DNA from: Harmothoe impar
Lineage: Eukaryota; Annelida; Polychaeta; Phyllodocida; Polynoidae
Direction of reading: 5' to 3'
Assembly: GCA_947462335.1 (NCBI GenBank)
Contig: OX381705.1
Location: forward strand, 3,028,703-3,092,702
Length of the DNA: 64,000 bases
Shown here: positions 9,150 to 17,274 of the stretch, piece by piece
Layout of the letters: every line of letters begins with the position of its first letter
Position numbering within the stretch: position 1 is the stretch's first letter
Notes under the pieces: model-generated
What the model was told of the DNA's origin: nothing
The model's database searches: none
Seen by the model: the letters and a program-made list of their open reading frames with translations, nothing else
Program-made: the position numbers and the translations under genes

Positions 9150-9614
9150 TTACAACATTTTCTCGCACGATTCCAAAGTGGGATCGTTCAACACTAAGTC
9201 TAAGTCCCTGTAGATAAACTGTAGCACCTGGTGCAAGGCCGCGTCGGGATGAAGGGACTGTTCTGCCTGCTTGTGGTAATAGGCCATATCGGCAGGTAGG
9301 CGGGCGGCGGTGGCAGGAGCGGAACTCTCCTTCTTTTCAGTACGCTCATCAGGAAGAGGAGGAAGGTTTGGAGCAGTAGAAGTACTAGCAGCAGCGACTG
9401 CAGTAGTAGCAGCGCTAGTAGTAGCAGCAGCGGGCACATGATGAAGTAGACCTGCTCGTGATGATTTGTAGAGCGTCTCAGGATCCACGAGCGCTAAGCG
9501 TTTGTAGTGTTGTTGCTGCTCTGAGTCCGTCATGGGGACGACGGTGGCGATGACGCTGGCGGTGGCGGTAGTGGTGGTACTGTCGGCGAGTAGGTGTCGA
9601 ATGAGGTGTCTCAT
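9150..9614 (-). CDS. Conserved Polinton protein of unknown function, N-terminal half
   Basis: 154 codons. The outer ATG (9614) overlaps the previous gene's stop as ATGA, but an inner ATG at 9533 gives a start (MTDSEQQQHYKRLALVDPE) that fits the 'KkmvLVdP' opening I associate with this family, so translation may begin there. The middle is low-complexity Ala/Thr/Ser. The last third (ADMAYYHKQAEQSLHPDAAL...DLDLVLNDP) looks helical and conserved. The frame ends in TAA (9150-9152), and the same frame continues downstream as the 8520-9140 region. Confidence 0.55.
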   Translation of the reverse strand: MRHLIRHLLADSTTTTATASVIATVVPMTDSEQQQHYKRLALVDPETLYKSSRAGLLHHVPAAATTSAATTAVAAASTSTAPNLPPLPDERTEKKESSAPATAARLPADMAYYHKQAEQSLHPDAALHQVLQFIYRDLDLVLNDPTLESCEKML

Positions 9615-9943
9615 ATACGGAGAATGCTCTTTATAAGCGGTAAGGCCATCCCTATGAGAGCCGGAATGAGGAAACCTCCCTCTTGTACCAAGACGCGTCT
9701 CTTTTTCTTGATGGGCGTAGATTTTTTGCCGACCTCCCTCAACACGTCAGCCGATTCTCGAAGCTTGTCCAGTTGTTTGTCGCTGAGCGGGATGTTCCCT
9801 ACCAGTAAATTGTGACAGATCTCACTCAATGCTGCGATCAGATCGTCGCTTCCGGAGTCTATTAGATGCGAGCAGTCCTTTGGCGAGCACTTAGCTAAGT
9901 GCTTGAGAGTACCAAAGTGTCTTTCGAGTAGATGAGAAGACAT
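9611..9943 (-). CDS. Small conserved Polinton protein with hydrophobic C-terminus
   Basis: 110 residues, ATG at 9943, 5 bp after the ATPase stop. The N-terminal helical half contains LAKCSPKDCSHLI and a LSEICHNLLVGNIPLSDKQ block, then KKKRRVLVQEGG and a hydrophobic end (FLIPALIGMALPLIKSILRI). This arrangement (lysine cluster, GGFL, hydrophobic tail) recurs in many invertebrate Polinton gene sets as I know them, but no function is established. A membrane-associated or virion-internal role is possible. It overlaps the next gene by 4 bp (ATGA), which shows tight packing. Confidence 0.6.
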   Translation of the reverse strand: MSSHLLERHFGTLKHLAKCSPKDCSHLIDSGSDDLIAALSEICHNLLVGNIPLSDKQLDKLRESADVLREVGKKSTPIKKKRRVLVQEGGFLIPALIGMALPLIKSILRI

Positions 9944-9948
9944 TTTTG

Positions 9949-10668
9949 CTACTGCTTTCTCTTGTTCTTTTTTTTGTCTAGCGGTACGAATACTAGCTGA
10001 GAGTGTATGGACGTCAAAGAGGAGCGTATTCTCAGATCGTCAGGTGTTGACTGCTTGAAGTCCAGAAGGAGGTATGAGTGAGGTCGCTTGAGTTCATGGG
10101 TAAATATACTAGAGAGGGCCGCCGCGTTGGAGGGAAACACCTGGCGAGACAGACTAGCTATTTGCCCCATGTCGCGCGGGTTCTTGAAAACGATCATGTA
10201 GTGAGCGTTCAGACTCATAGTTCGAAAGTCGGGTGATTTCTGGAATAGGTTCTGAGTGATATATATGACGCTCACGTTCCAGTGATGCGAGTATTTAGTA
10301 AAGATGTCGGCTACCACTTGCTGATTGGAACTGCTCATCAGATCGTCCAATATCAGTAGAGGGTGTGGTCGTAAAGCGTCTTCTGCTACTTCCACGTCTC
10401 CCGCTATAGACTCTTTGCTAGGAAGACCTTCTCTGAAATCCACACCGTACTGATTTTGCATTTTTTCAAACAGAGGTTGCCACTCGCCGTAATGGTAAAA
10501 AGTCTCTTCCACCGGCGGCGTGACCAAATTGTTCACGTCGCTCAGAAATTGATCCACCAAGCGCGATTTTCCACAACCCGACGGACCGCTAATGATACAA
10601 CTAAAGGGTCCTTGTAGTCGAGCGTCGAAATGAATTTCTGTGAAGAGTTTGCTTTTACTACTCGACAT
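9949..10668 (-). CDS. ATP: Genome-packaging ATPase, A32/FtsK-HerA-like (Polinton ATP)
   Basis: A 239-residue P-loop ATPase expected to pump element DNA into capsids. Walker A is GPSGCGKS at residues 28-35. Walker B is LLILDD at 104-109. A polar ITQN motif at 137-140 sits where the family has its sensor Gln/Asn. The C-terminus is Lys-rich (DKKKNKRKQ). ATG at 10668, with a TATA-like AATAAAAAG box about 112 bp upstream. It is the first gene of the compact minus-strand block (ATPase, small protein, split protein, integrase). The frame is intact. Confidence 0.92.
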   Translation of the reverse strand: MSSSKSKLFTEIHFDARLQGPFSCIISGPSGCGKSRLVDQFLSDVNNLVTPPVEETFYHYGEWQPLFEKMQNQYGVDFREGLPSKESIAGDVEVAEDALRPHPLLILDDLMSSSNQQVVADIFTKYSHHWNVSVIYITQNLFQKSPDFRTMSLNAHYMIVFKNPRDMGQIASLSRQVFPSNAAALSSIFTHELKRPHSYLLLDFKQSTPDDLRIRSSLTSIHSQLVFVPLDKKKNKRKQ

Positions 10669-10779
10669 TTTTTTGTTTTTTTTCAGGACGCGTCAGAGAG
10701 CGGTTGTGTGTCTGACTGTCTGCTGTGTTTCTCACTCGAACGGTCGGTAGTGAATGGTTGTGGAGAAAAGTCAGCCGAC

Positions 10780-10789
10780 CTTTTTATTG
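10780..10789 (-). promoter_or_regulatory. TATA-like box upstream of the packaging ATPase
   Basis: On the minus strand CAATAAAAAGGTCGG lies about 112 bp before the ATPase ATG, after a GC-rich CCGGCCGG. Its AATAAAAAG core plus following G-rich pentamer resembles the capsid promoter at 5898-5905. The role is inferred from position and similarity only. Confidence 0.35.
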
Positions 10790-10876
10790 ATACCGGCCGG
10801 TGTCACAGTAGCGGCGGCAGAAGTGACTTTTTTTTCTTTTTTTTTTGCGATAAAATTCTATTTTCACTCAATAGTC

Positions 10877-10924
10877 ATAAATGTTTGTATCAGACTCCAG
10901 AGGAGTCTGATACAAATATTTATT
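10877..10924 (-). terminator. Perfect hairpin with adjacent polyadenylation signal
   Basis: Arms 10884-10898 and 10902-10916 (TTTGTATCAGACTCC and its complement) pair perfectly around a 3-base loop, and the stem can extend by about six more pairs after one mismatch. On the minus strand AATAAA (10919-10924) lies at its edge, 93 bp after the stop of the 216-codon ORF. It may mark the 3' end of that ORF's transcript and separate it from the ATPase promoter. A DNA-level role such as replication cannot be excluded. Confidence 0.4.
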
Positions 10925-10937
10925 TTTTTTTTAAAAA

Positions 10938-11010
10938 GAAGAAGAGGAGGAGGAGGAGGAGGAGGAGGAGGAGGAGGAGGAGATTGATTTTTTTTTTTTT
11001 TTTTTTTTTT
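10938..11010. repeat. (GGA)n tract followed by a poly-T run
   Basis: A purine-only AGG/GGA run (about 10938-10982) of roughly fourteen triplets, then about twenty T (10988-11010). Simple-sequence DNA in the gap between the ATPase promoter and the 216-codon ORF. Reading frames through it are artefacts of the repeat. Confidence 0.85.
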
Positions 11011-11016
11011 GATCAT

Positions 11017-11667
11017 TTAGGCAAAACTCGTCGCTTTGCCGCTTTTTTTTCTATTTCTGTGTTGTGACACGATCGTCTCGAAAAAGCAATAAGGCGTGTG
11101 AGCGCGGCGGTGACAAATACATATTGGAGCGTATGGTTTAAAATGGTGCGTCCCTATCTTCTTCAATTCGGCTGCGTTGCAATATGCGGGATAACAAGTG
11201 ACGACGTCGAAACGTTTAGAGACCGTGTTCACGTCGGCCACAACGCGCGCCCACCGAGTGGGAGCTGCAGTCGCTCCCAAGAAACCGATCGGCTTGTCGA
11301 ATCGTTTCATAGCGCTTATTCTCACTTTATAAGAGGAGGCAGGGTGAGGAGAGTAGCGGCGCTCTTTCTTTTCATGAAACGCCCAACGAGTGGGGGCGCT
11401 GAGAGCAGCTGTTATGCAATGGTAGAGTAAATACTGTTCTGAGAAGACGGCTCTCGGCCATGTCGCTACGTTTTCCTTTTCCGCTCTTGTATAACGACGA
11501 TGGCGCTCAGCTTTGCATTTCTCGAGAATTCGGTACGCTTCAAGAGAAGCGTGAACCTCAACTACGTGACACTCTCTCCTTTGAGATAAAAAAATAGCCG
11601 GGCAGTTGAGGAGAGCACTTTGTTCGCGCGACCGTCTTTTAGAAACTCGCGCCCTCTGCAGCGCCAT
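11017..11667 (-). CDS. Unrecognised 216-codon ORF in the Polinton
   Basis: ATG at 11667, 216 residues, basic. I recognise no domain. Features are a basic N-terminus (RARVSKRRSR), a Lys/Arg/Glu-rich segment (KCKAERHRRYTRAEKE) and a twice-repeated APTRWA motif (about residues 91-96 and 135-140), coded by two copies of a CCCA[AC]CGAGTGGG DNA block. The C-terminal third contains several Cys and His (CYPAYCNAAE, ICICHRRAH), which could bind zinc. A TATA box lies at 11879-11885 with a ~200-bp leader, and a hairpin with AATAAA follows the stop, so it has the outline of a stand-alone gene. It sits where a polymerase gene might have been expected. Confidence 0.45.
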   Translation of the reverse strand: MALQRARVSKRRSREQSALLNCPAIFLSQRRECHVVEVHASLEAYRILEKCKAERHRRYTRAEKENVATWPRAVFSEQYLLYHCITAALSAPTRWAFHEKKERRYSPHPASSYKVRISAMKRFDKPIGFLGATAAPTRWARVVADVNTVSKRFDVVTCYPAYCNAAELKKIGTHHFKPYAPICICHRRAHTPYCFFETIVSQHRNRKKSGKATSFA

Positions 11668-11878
11668 ATTTCTTTCCTCCGAAACAAAAAAGACTGAGTG
11701 AAAATAAAAAAATTTAAAACAAAAAGCTCAAAGAAAAAGAAATAAGCAGACTCAGCTCGAAATTCCCTGCCGGCGTGATGGCGGTGACTGCAGGCGGTGG
11801 CGGCGGTCGGCTGGCCGGCGGTGGCGGTGTCGGCGGCGATGGTAGAAGGGTGTGTGGAAAGAGAGACGCATCTCAGTC

Positions 11879-11885
11879 TTTTATA
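11879..11885 (-). promoter_or_regulatory. TATA box upstream of the 216-codon ORF
   Basis: TATAAAA on the minus strand (context CCTATAAAAGACTGAG) about 210 bp before the ATG at 11667. It shares the string ATAAAA-AGACTG with the capsid promoter, allowing for a 1-base difference in the A run. The leader between the two is GC-rich (GGC/GCC runs at 11771-11850) and then A/T-rich. Confidence 0.5.
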
Positions 11886-12386
11886 GGAGCGGCGAGTCTG
11901 ACATTTTCAGCTGTCGCATGCTGACCTGCTGCTATCATAAGAGAAACAAAAGCCCTAATCACGCTTTTCAGCTGGATCCTTCCACCCCGCCAGACATGGA
12001 TCCCGATGGGAAGGTGGTTTAAAATTAAATCCGTGTACCGACTGTCATACAATAGAGTAATTAGTTGAACGCGTGTTACCTGTATAAAGGATTAGCGGGT
12101 CATGGGCTCAGCGTGTGTATAGAAAAACAACTGCAGGTAGCGTGAACAAAGCGACCCCCTCCCTTTCTGTCACTCTGTCTGTGACTAGAGGGTGCGCGTG
12201 TGGTAAGCGGCTTAAATCTAAAGAAAAACAAATCACCCTCTCCTGTCGTCAGCAGTCAGCCGGCCGGCGGCTGGAAAATGCGATTAGAGGGATGATGAGC
12301 CACGTAGTAAGCGACTTAAGGCTGATCTAAAGACCTGCCGTGAGGGGGCAGCTGGCCGGTGGCTTGAAAAAAGGGGGGAGTAAGGG
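11886..12386. other. Polinton intergenic stretch between divergent promoters
   Basis: About 500 bp between the minus-strand TATA at 11879 and the plus-strand TATA at 12387. It holds short direct repeats (GCAGTCAGCCGGCCGGCGGCTGG and related GGGGGCAGCTGGCCGGTGGC near 12340) but no convincing gene. Probably the divergent control region for the two flanking ORFs. Confidence 0.4.
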
Positions 12387-12393
12387 TATATAA
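12387..12393 (+). promoter_or_regulatory. TATA box of the alanine-rich ORF
   Basis: TATATAA in GGGTATATAAGGGGGAG. A start about 30 bp downstream would place the (CTA)n tract in the 5' leader and leave the ATG at 12520 as the first start codon. It is the only strong plus-strand TATA box inside the element ahead of an ORF. Confidence 0.5.
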
Positions 12394-12435
12394 GGGGGAG
12401 TGAAACCGTATTCGGCATCGTCATCATCGTTCACG

Positions 12436-12483
<48 letters not shown>
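12436..12483 (+). repeat. (CTA)16 microsatellite
   Basis: Sixteen uninterrupted CTA triplets, then CCACCACCAGCACC. It lies in the presumed leader of the alanine-rich ORF. Reading frames through it (poly-Leu on one strand, poly-Ser on the other) are not evidence of coding. Confidence 0.95.
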
Positions 12484-12492
<9 letters not shown>

Positions 12493-12519
12493 GCACCGCG
12501 CCTCAATTTGCAGATCCCC

Positions 12520-13155
12520 ATGATGGAAAGTTGCTACCGTGACATGAAGCGGAATGACGAAGCGGCGCGCGAATGTGAAGCTGATGCTGTAGCCTCTGCT
12601 ACTGCTGCTGCTAGTGCTGCTCAGCGTGCTACTGCTGCATTTACTGCGGCTGTTAGTGACGCTGGTTGTGATGACGTTGTTGTTGTTGCCGCTGCGGCTG
12701 TGACTGCTGCTGTTGCTGCCGCCGATGCAGCTTCTCATGCCACCGATGCCGACGCTGCTGCTGCTGATGCTGTTGCGGCTGCCAATGTCGCCGCTGATAA
12801 CGCTGCTAGTGCCCGCTCTGCCGCCCTTGCTACTGTCGCTGCTGCTGTTGTTGCTAATACTCACGCTACTGCTGCTACCGCTGCTGCTGCTGCTGCTACC
12901 GCTGCTGCCGAGGCTGCTGCCGATGCTGCTGCCGATGCTGCCGATGCTGCCGATGCTGCTGATGCTGCTGATGTTAGCAGTCGCGTCGACAAAGAATCGT
13001 CATTTGTCACTCTTAAACCTCCAGTTGAACGCGCGACGGGTAGAAGGGCTACCAACGCGACGGCCGGATGGTGCAAATGGTGTCGTCGCTTCTGCTCGTG
13101 CGCTTGCTTTTCTTCCGGTCCTACCTGCTGCTGCTACGGTATGATAGTGTTATAG
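12520..13155 (+). CDS. Alanine-rich ORF with Cys-rich tail (Polinton, opposite strand)
   Basis: 211 codons from the first ATG. Residues ~1-25 are mixed (MMESCYRDMKRNDEAARECEAD). About 130 residues of mostly Ala with Asp, Val and Thr follow (VASATAAASAAQRATAAF; later AADAADAADAAD), coded by a decayed GCN repeat. The tail is basic and Cys-rich (WCKWCRRFCSCAC; TCCCY). A long Ala-rich stretch would be strongly helical. I do not recognise a family. A TATA box 133 bp upstream supports expression. The alternative is an expanded GCT trinucleotide repeat that happens to stay open; the Cys-rich tail and promoter argue mildly against that. It is the only plus-strand gene candidate in the element. Confidence 0.45.
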   Translation: MMESCYRDMKRNDEAARECEADAVASATAAASAAQRATAAFTAAVSDAGCDDVVVVAAAAVTAAVAAADAASHATDADAAAADAVAAANVAADNAASARSAALATVAAAVVANTHATAATAAAAAATAAAEAAADAAADAADAADAADAADVSSRVDKESSFVTLKPPVERATGRRATNATAGWCKWCRRFCSCACFSSGPTCCCYGMIVL

Positions 13156-13242
13156 TGTTTGAATGAGAACGCGCGTAGTTACACATAGACGCTGTAACAG
13201 ATGTGCTTTTTTTTGAAAATATAATTTTAACATAACATGGAA
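13156..13242. other. Spacer between alanine-rich ORF and right inverted repeat
   Basis: A/T-rich sequence with no gene. No clear AATAAA follows the alanine-rich ORF before the inverted repeat. The nearest is AATAAA at about 13590, inside the repeat. Confidence 0.4.
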
Positions 13243-13639
13243 CTTGTTGTGTTTATTTTCTATATATAAGTTGTTTGTTTACAAACAGTCACGTGTCACG
13301 TGGTGTTGTTTACAAACAAGAGAAAACCCTAAGTAGGTCACGTTACCCTAGTTACCAGAATGCCGGCTTCTGATTGGCTGAGCCTAAGTAGGTCACGTGA
13401 CGTAAGTAGGTCACGTTACCATGGTTACCAGAATGTCGGCCTCTGATTGGCTGAGAGCTTCTAAGTAGGTCAGTAGGTCACCCAGAATGCTGGCTTCTGA
13501 TTGGCTGAGAGCCCTAAGTAGGTCACGTTACCATGGCAACGGGTCACGTGACCAAATGGCGGCCTCTGATTGGCTGCATATCGATTGAGTAATAAACAGT
13601 AGTTAACTATAGTCCCGTTCCGATACATACTATACTACT
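13243..13639 (-). repeat. Polinton right terminal inverted repeat
   Basis: Reverse complement of the left repeat. It keeps the four CCAAT subunits (seen here as TGATTGGCT), the CACGTG cores, the forkhead-like TGTTTAC block and the TATATATA stretch. It ends with ...ATACTATACTACT at 13639. The good match to the left repeat and the perfect target duplication suggest a fairly recent insertion. Confidence 0.9.
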
Positions 13640-13645
13640 GAGGGC
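13640..13645. repeat. Polinton target-site duplication, right copy
   Basis: GAGGGC immediately after the right terminal inverted repeat, identical to 3352-3357. Confidence 0.95.
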
Positions 13646-15274
13646 ACTGTGGGTGTAAGTGTGGCACTGTGGGACATAAGGGACAGGTTTATTGGCGTAG
13701 TGGGAACAGGGGCGTTAAGGCACCGTATCTCACCCAGGGTACAGTTCTTTCCACTGTCTAGGCTAACATCTACAAGCCCTCCTCTGGGAGCAATAAAGGG
13801 TTCTCATAAGCTACATGTTCCCCCAATGGACCCTTTTACTGATCATATCCAATATGGTGATGGAAAGTATTGGGACTGTCACTCGGGAAAAGTATTTACA
13901 CTAGACATAGCTCCAGAGGCAACTACCCAATATACTGACCATGGAGAGGTTGAGAGGTTTCCTGACCATGAGTGAATGATACACGGACCTCTCAGCTACC
14001 ATAGTGCATCCCCATGGACAGTATATGGCTGTAATATTCAGCTGTTTCAATTCTTAATAGCCACTAATTGAAGTTGCCAGGATGTGCAACCGTTTGTACA
14101 TCCTGACCATAGCGGTCTAGACAGGTACTTTTTCAGGCATCAGCTGCGCCCTGTGATAGACATACATGTCAAGACTGGAGGCTGGTACATGAATTAACTT
14201 GGACTTCAGCAACCGACTGCATTTCTTATTTCATTTCATCTGTGATTGTTCTAAAACACTCTGGTTGAACTCACTATATTAGAAGATAAAACACTGTCTA
14301 AGGAGTGGCCTTATCTCATAGTGAATGAAGCACCATAGGTTGTGCTATGAGCAGGTTGTCAGGTCTGTTGCCGTCAGATAAAGCATCCGCAGCAGTTATT
14401 TGTGCCAAGACAGGAACCTTGTAGAGTAAGGTGTGGTGGGGAGAAAGGTCAGGAGTAGGTGTAATATAATGTATCAATCAAGTCATAGTACATATCCATC
14501 CCTTCAGTTAGTTGATCATTTGCACAATCCTCTAGTGTTGTTTAATACCTTTGATTTAAACACATTTAGAGCTCAAAACAAAATTAGTTTCCCTCTTTCA
14601 TCCTGTCTCCTTTCTTATTAATAAACAATCAAAACTCCATATGAATGATGTATATAGCTGTTGGCTCTAAGTTAGAGTTTTACAACTTATTGGGTTCGGT
14701 ACAATGACACATCAACCATAGTCTCCTATGACACTATCATGGTCTGTAGCATGAGCTGTATGATAAGAGTCTCCTGAGGCTGAATCAGTAGTTGTAGTAC
14801 CTCAGGTACCTCAGCATCCCAATAAGTAGTAACTGTATCCTCCATCCTTCCCCCTCACTTACCCCACACTTAACAGACACAAAGTCTATGTGAGGTGTGG
14901 GACTCTGTGTGCTCCCTCTGGGGTAAGAATCTGTGCTGTTTATCAAGTTAGCGGCCTGACACATCCCCACACCCTGCAGGCTAAGAGGAGCTACTAGTGT
15001 AACAAGACACCACCAGGGGTCCCCAGGGGTGTCACCTTAACACAGTGTCTGTACAACTAGATGGGGGCTGACAGTGGTGCCTGTGGTGAAAGGAGCTGGT
15101 TTGGATGTCCCGAAGTCCCTTATGGTGGGGAGAGGCAAAAGGGAAGGAATTTGTATTGACAGGCGCTGTGATTGTGAATATTATCTACATGTATCATAAT
15201 TTGTGTATAGTTGGAGACTACAGAGTCGGAGGTGGACAAGGGGGTGGCACGGTAGTGTAAATCAAGGCATGCAT
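13646..15274. repeat. Tandem array unit 2, right part
   Basis: Continues unit 2 after the Polinton: block C (13650-14200) and block D (14790-15085). It includes the longest uninterrupted version of the block C reading frame in the left part of the array (13649-13975, no ATG). No functional gene is recognised. Confidence 0.7.
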
Positions 15275-17274
15275 AATATTGCAATATTGTTATGCATGTA
15301 TGCTACTTTCACATTTTGAGTTAGTGCCTCAGTCAATTATTTCTGGTTTGATAACAGGAGGACAAACAACTAGAATGAATCTTTCTGAAGCCTATCTCAA
15401 GTGACTCTTACAGATTTTATCTCCACAACAATGTTTCAATTAGGGTTTTGATCAATTATTCCTGCCCTATGACAACGACACCGGGACAAAAAACTATAAT
15501 GGATGACCTTGGTGATGTTGACCATGTCTAGGGTAGAATGCTTGTAAAATGGCTGTGTAAGCTGACATCCTGGTCTCTGCACACACATCAATACAGTGGA
15601 CTGACCTACTGCACTGGAACTTAGGCCTAACTGGTTTCTGAGAACCACATGTGTATCTAAAATCACCTAATGGGCATTTATCCTTTTTTTATGATTTCCA
15701 TGAAAACCATGGCTAAAAATCTGGGAATATGGGCATAGTTGGATTGAAATTAAAGCTTACAGAGGCATGAATGTAATGAGCTAGAGAAATCATACATATT
15801 CCTAGCATTCGCCAATCCATAATCTCTTGATTACTGAAAGCTGAATTTAGTTTAATGAAAGTCTATATTACCCTACCCTTTTTTTTAAGAAATAAAAAAA
15901 AGTGTCTTTGTCATACTTTTCACTAGACAGTGATGAGAAACAATTCATTTTTCGAAGTGGCTTCATGTTAAGTCTTGCATGGTACGATAACTAATGTTGA
16001 CAATGTTGAGCGCAGGTGCCTCCAACCACTCTATGAAGATATGTAGACATTTTAATAATTTTTGTGCGGGGTGTTCATCTCACTTGAGTCTAAATGCTCC
16101 TCTCACAGGTCTTACCTGACCTCCTCACTAAAACACCAGTTGCCCTCACCTCAGCCTGCATATCACTCATGTATGCACATCTCAATTTTGACCAAGTTTT
16201 TATGTTGCTAGGTCAACTACAGTTGACTCTAGAGAAAAGGAGAGTAATACATACATGACTGCCCTTTATCACAGTTGTATGGGAGACAAACCGTGACCCT
16301 GAGCCATAGCGACTCCCTTACTTTGCTCAGTGTAGTAGTAGGGGGAGTCATGGCACTAAGTGAATCAGCATGTAAGGAGGGCACTGTGGGTGTAGGTGCA
16401 GCACTGTGGGACTCATAAGGGACAGCTTTATTGGCGTAGTGGGAACAGGGGCGTTAAGGCACCCTATCTCACCCAGGGTACAGTTCTTTCCACTGTGTAG
16501 GCTAACATCTACAAGCCCTCCTCTGGGAGCAATAAAGGGTTCTCATAAGCTACATGTCCCCCCAATGGTCCCTTGTACTGATGATATCCAATATGGTGAT
16601 GAAAAGTATTGAGAGTGTCACTCGAGGGAAAGTATTTACACTAGACATACTTCCAGAGGCAACTACCCAATATACTGACCATGGAGAGGTTGAGAATTTT
16701 CCTGACCATGAGTGTATGATACACAGACCTCTCAGCTACCATAGTGCATCCCTATGGACAGTATATGGCTGTAATATTCAGCTGTTTCAATTCTTAATAG
16801 CCACTAATTCAAGTTGCCAGGATGTGCAACCGTTTGTACATCCTGACCATAGCGGTCTAGACAAGTACTTTTTCAGGCATAAGCTGCGCCCTGTAGTATA
16901 CATACATGTCAAGACTAGAGGCTGGCACATAAATTAACTTGGACCTTACTTCAGCTAGGTTGTGCTATGTACAGGTTGTCAGGTCTGTTACCGTCAGATG
17001 AAGCATCCGCAGCAGTTATTTGTGCCAAGACAGGAACCTTGTAGAGTAAGGTGTGGTGGGGAGAAAGGTCAGGAGTAGGTGTAGTATAATGTATCAATCA
17101 TATGATAGTACATATCCATCCCTTTAGTTAGTTGATCATTTGCACGATCCTCTAGTGTTGTTTAATACCTTTGATTTAAACACCTTTAGAGCTCAAAACA
17201 AAATTAGTTTCACTCTTTCATCCTGTATCCTTTCTTATTAATAAACAATCAAAACTCCATATGAATAGTGTATA
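15275..17274. repeat. Tandem array unit 3, left part
   Basis: Contains block A (15378-15600), block B (15685-15785) and block C (16365-16950), including an intact copy of the Polinton target site at about 16376. The sequence matching 1570-1680 of unit 1 is missing (a ~110-bp deletion near 16950). It breaks off at TA (17273-17274), where the next element is inserted. Confidence 0.7.

Larger units (their letters stand above)
3358..13639. mobile_element. Polinton (Maverick) transposon without DNA polymerase B
   Basis: A complete element with inverted ends (left begins AGTAGTATAGTAT, right ends with its reverse complement), the 5'-AG...CT-3' termini usual for Polintons and a perfect 6-bp duplication, GAGGGC, at 3352-3357 and 13640-13645. 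Sister array units at about 996 and 16376 show the uninterrupted site, so both ends are exact. Inside are a retroviral-type integrase, an A32/FtsK-like packaging ATPase, an adenain-like protease, major and minor jelly-roll capsid proteins and a pVI-like basic protein, almost all on the minus strand. At 10.3 kb it is shorter than the usual 15-20 kb, and no family B DNA polymerase frame exists on either strand. It could still encode particles and integration functions but would need replication supplied by another element or the host. Confidence 0.95.

Noticed and set aside
11752..11871. A 39-codon Arg/His-rich frame (minus strand) that looks protamine-like
   Set aside because: Its ATG lies only about 8 bp downstream of the TATA box at 11879-11885, so it would be upstream of the expected transcription start. 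The composition follows from the GGC/GGT-rich DNA.
12400..12519. Poly-Leu N-terminal extension of the alanine-rich ORF
   Set aside because: The frame opens at GTG, not ATG, and the Leu run is the (CTA)16 microsatellite. The first ATG after the TATA box is at 12520.
12713..13144. Leu/Pro-rich 143-codon frame overlapping the alanine-rich ORF
   Set aside because: It is the shifted frame of the same GCN repeat, with no promoter or start context favouring it over the alanine frame.
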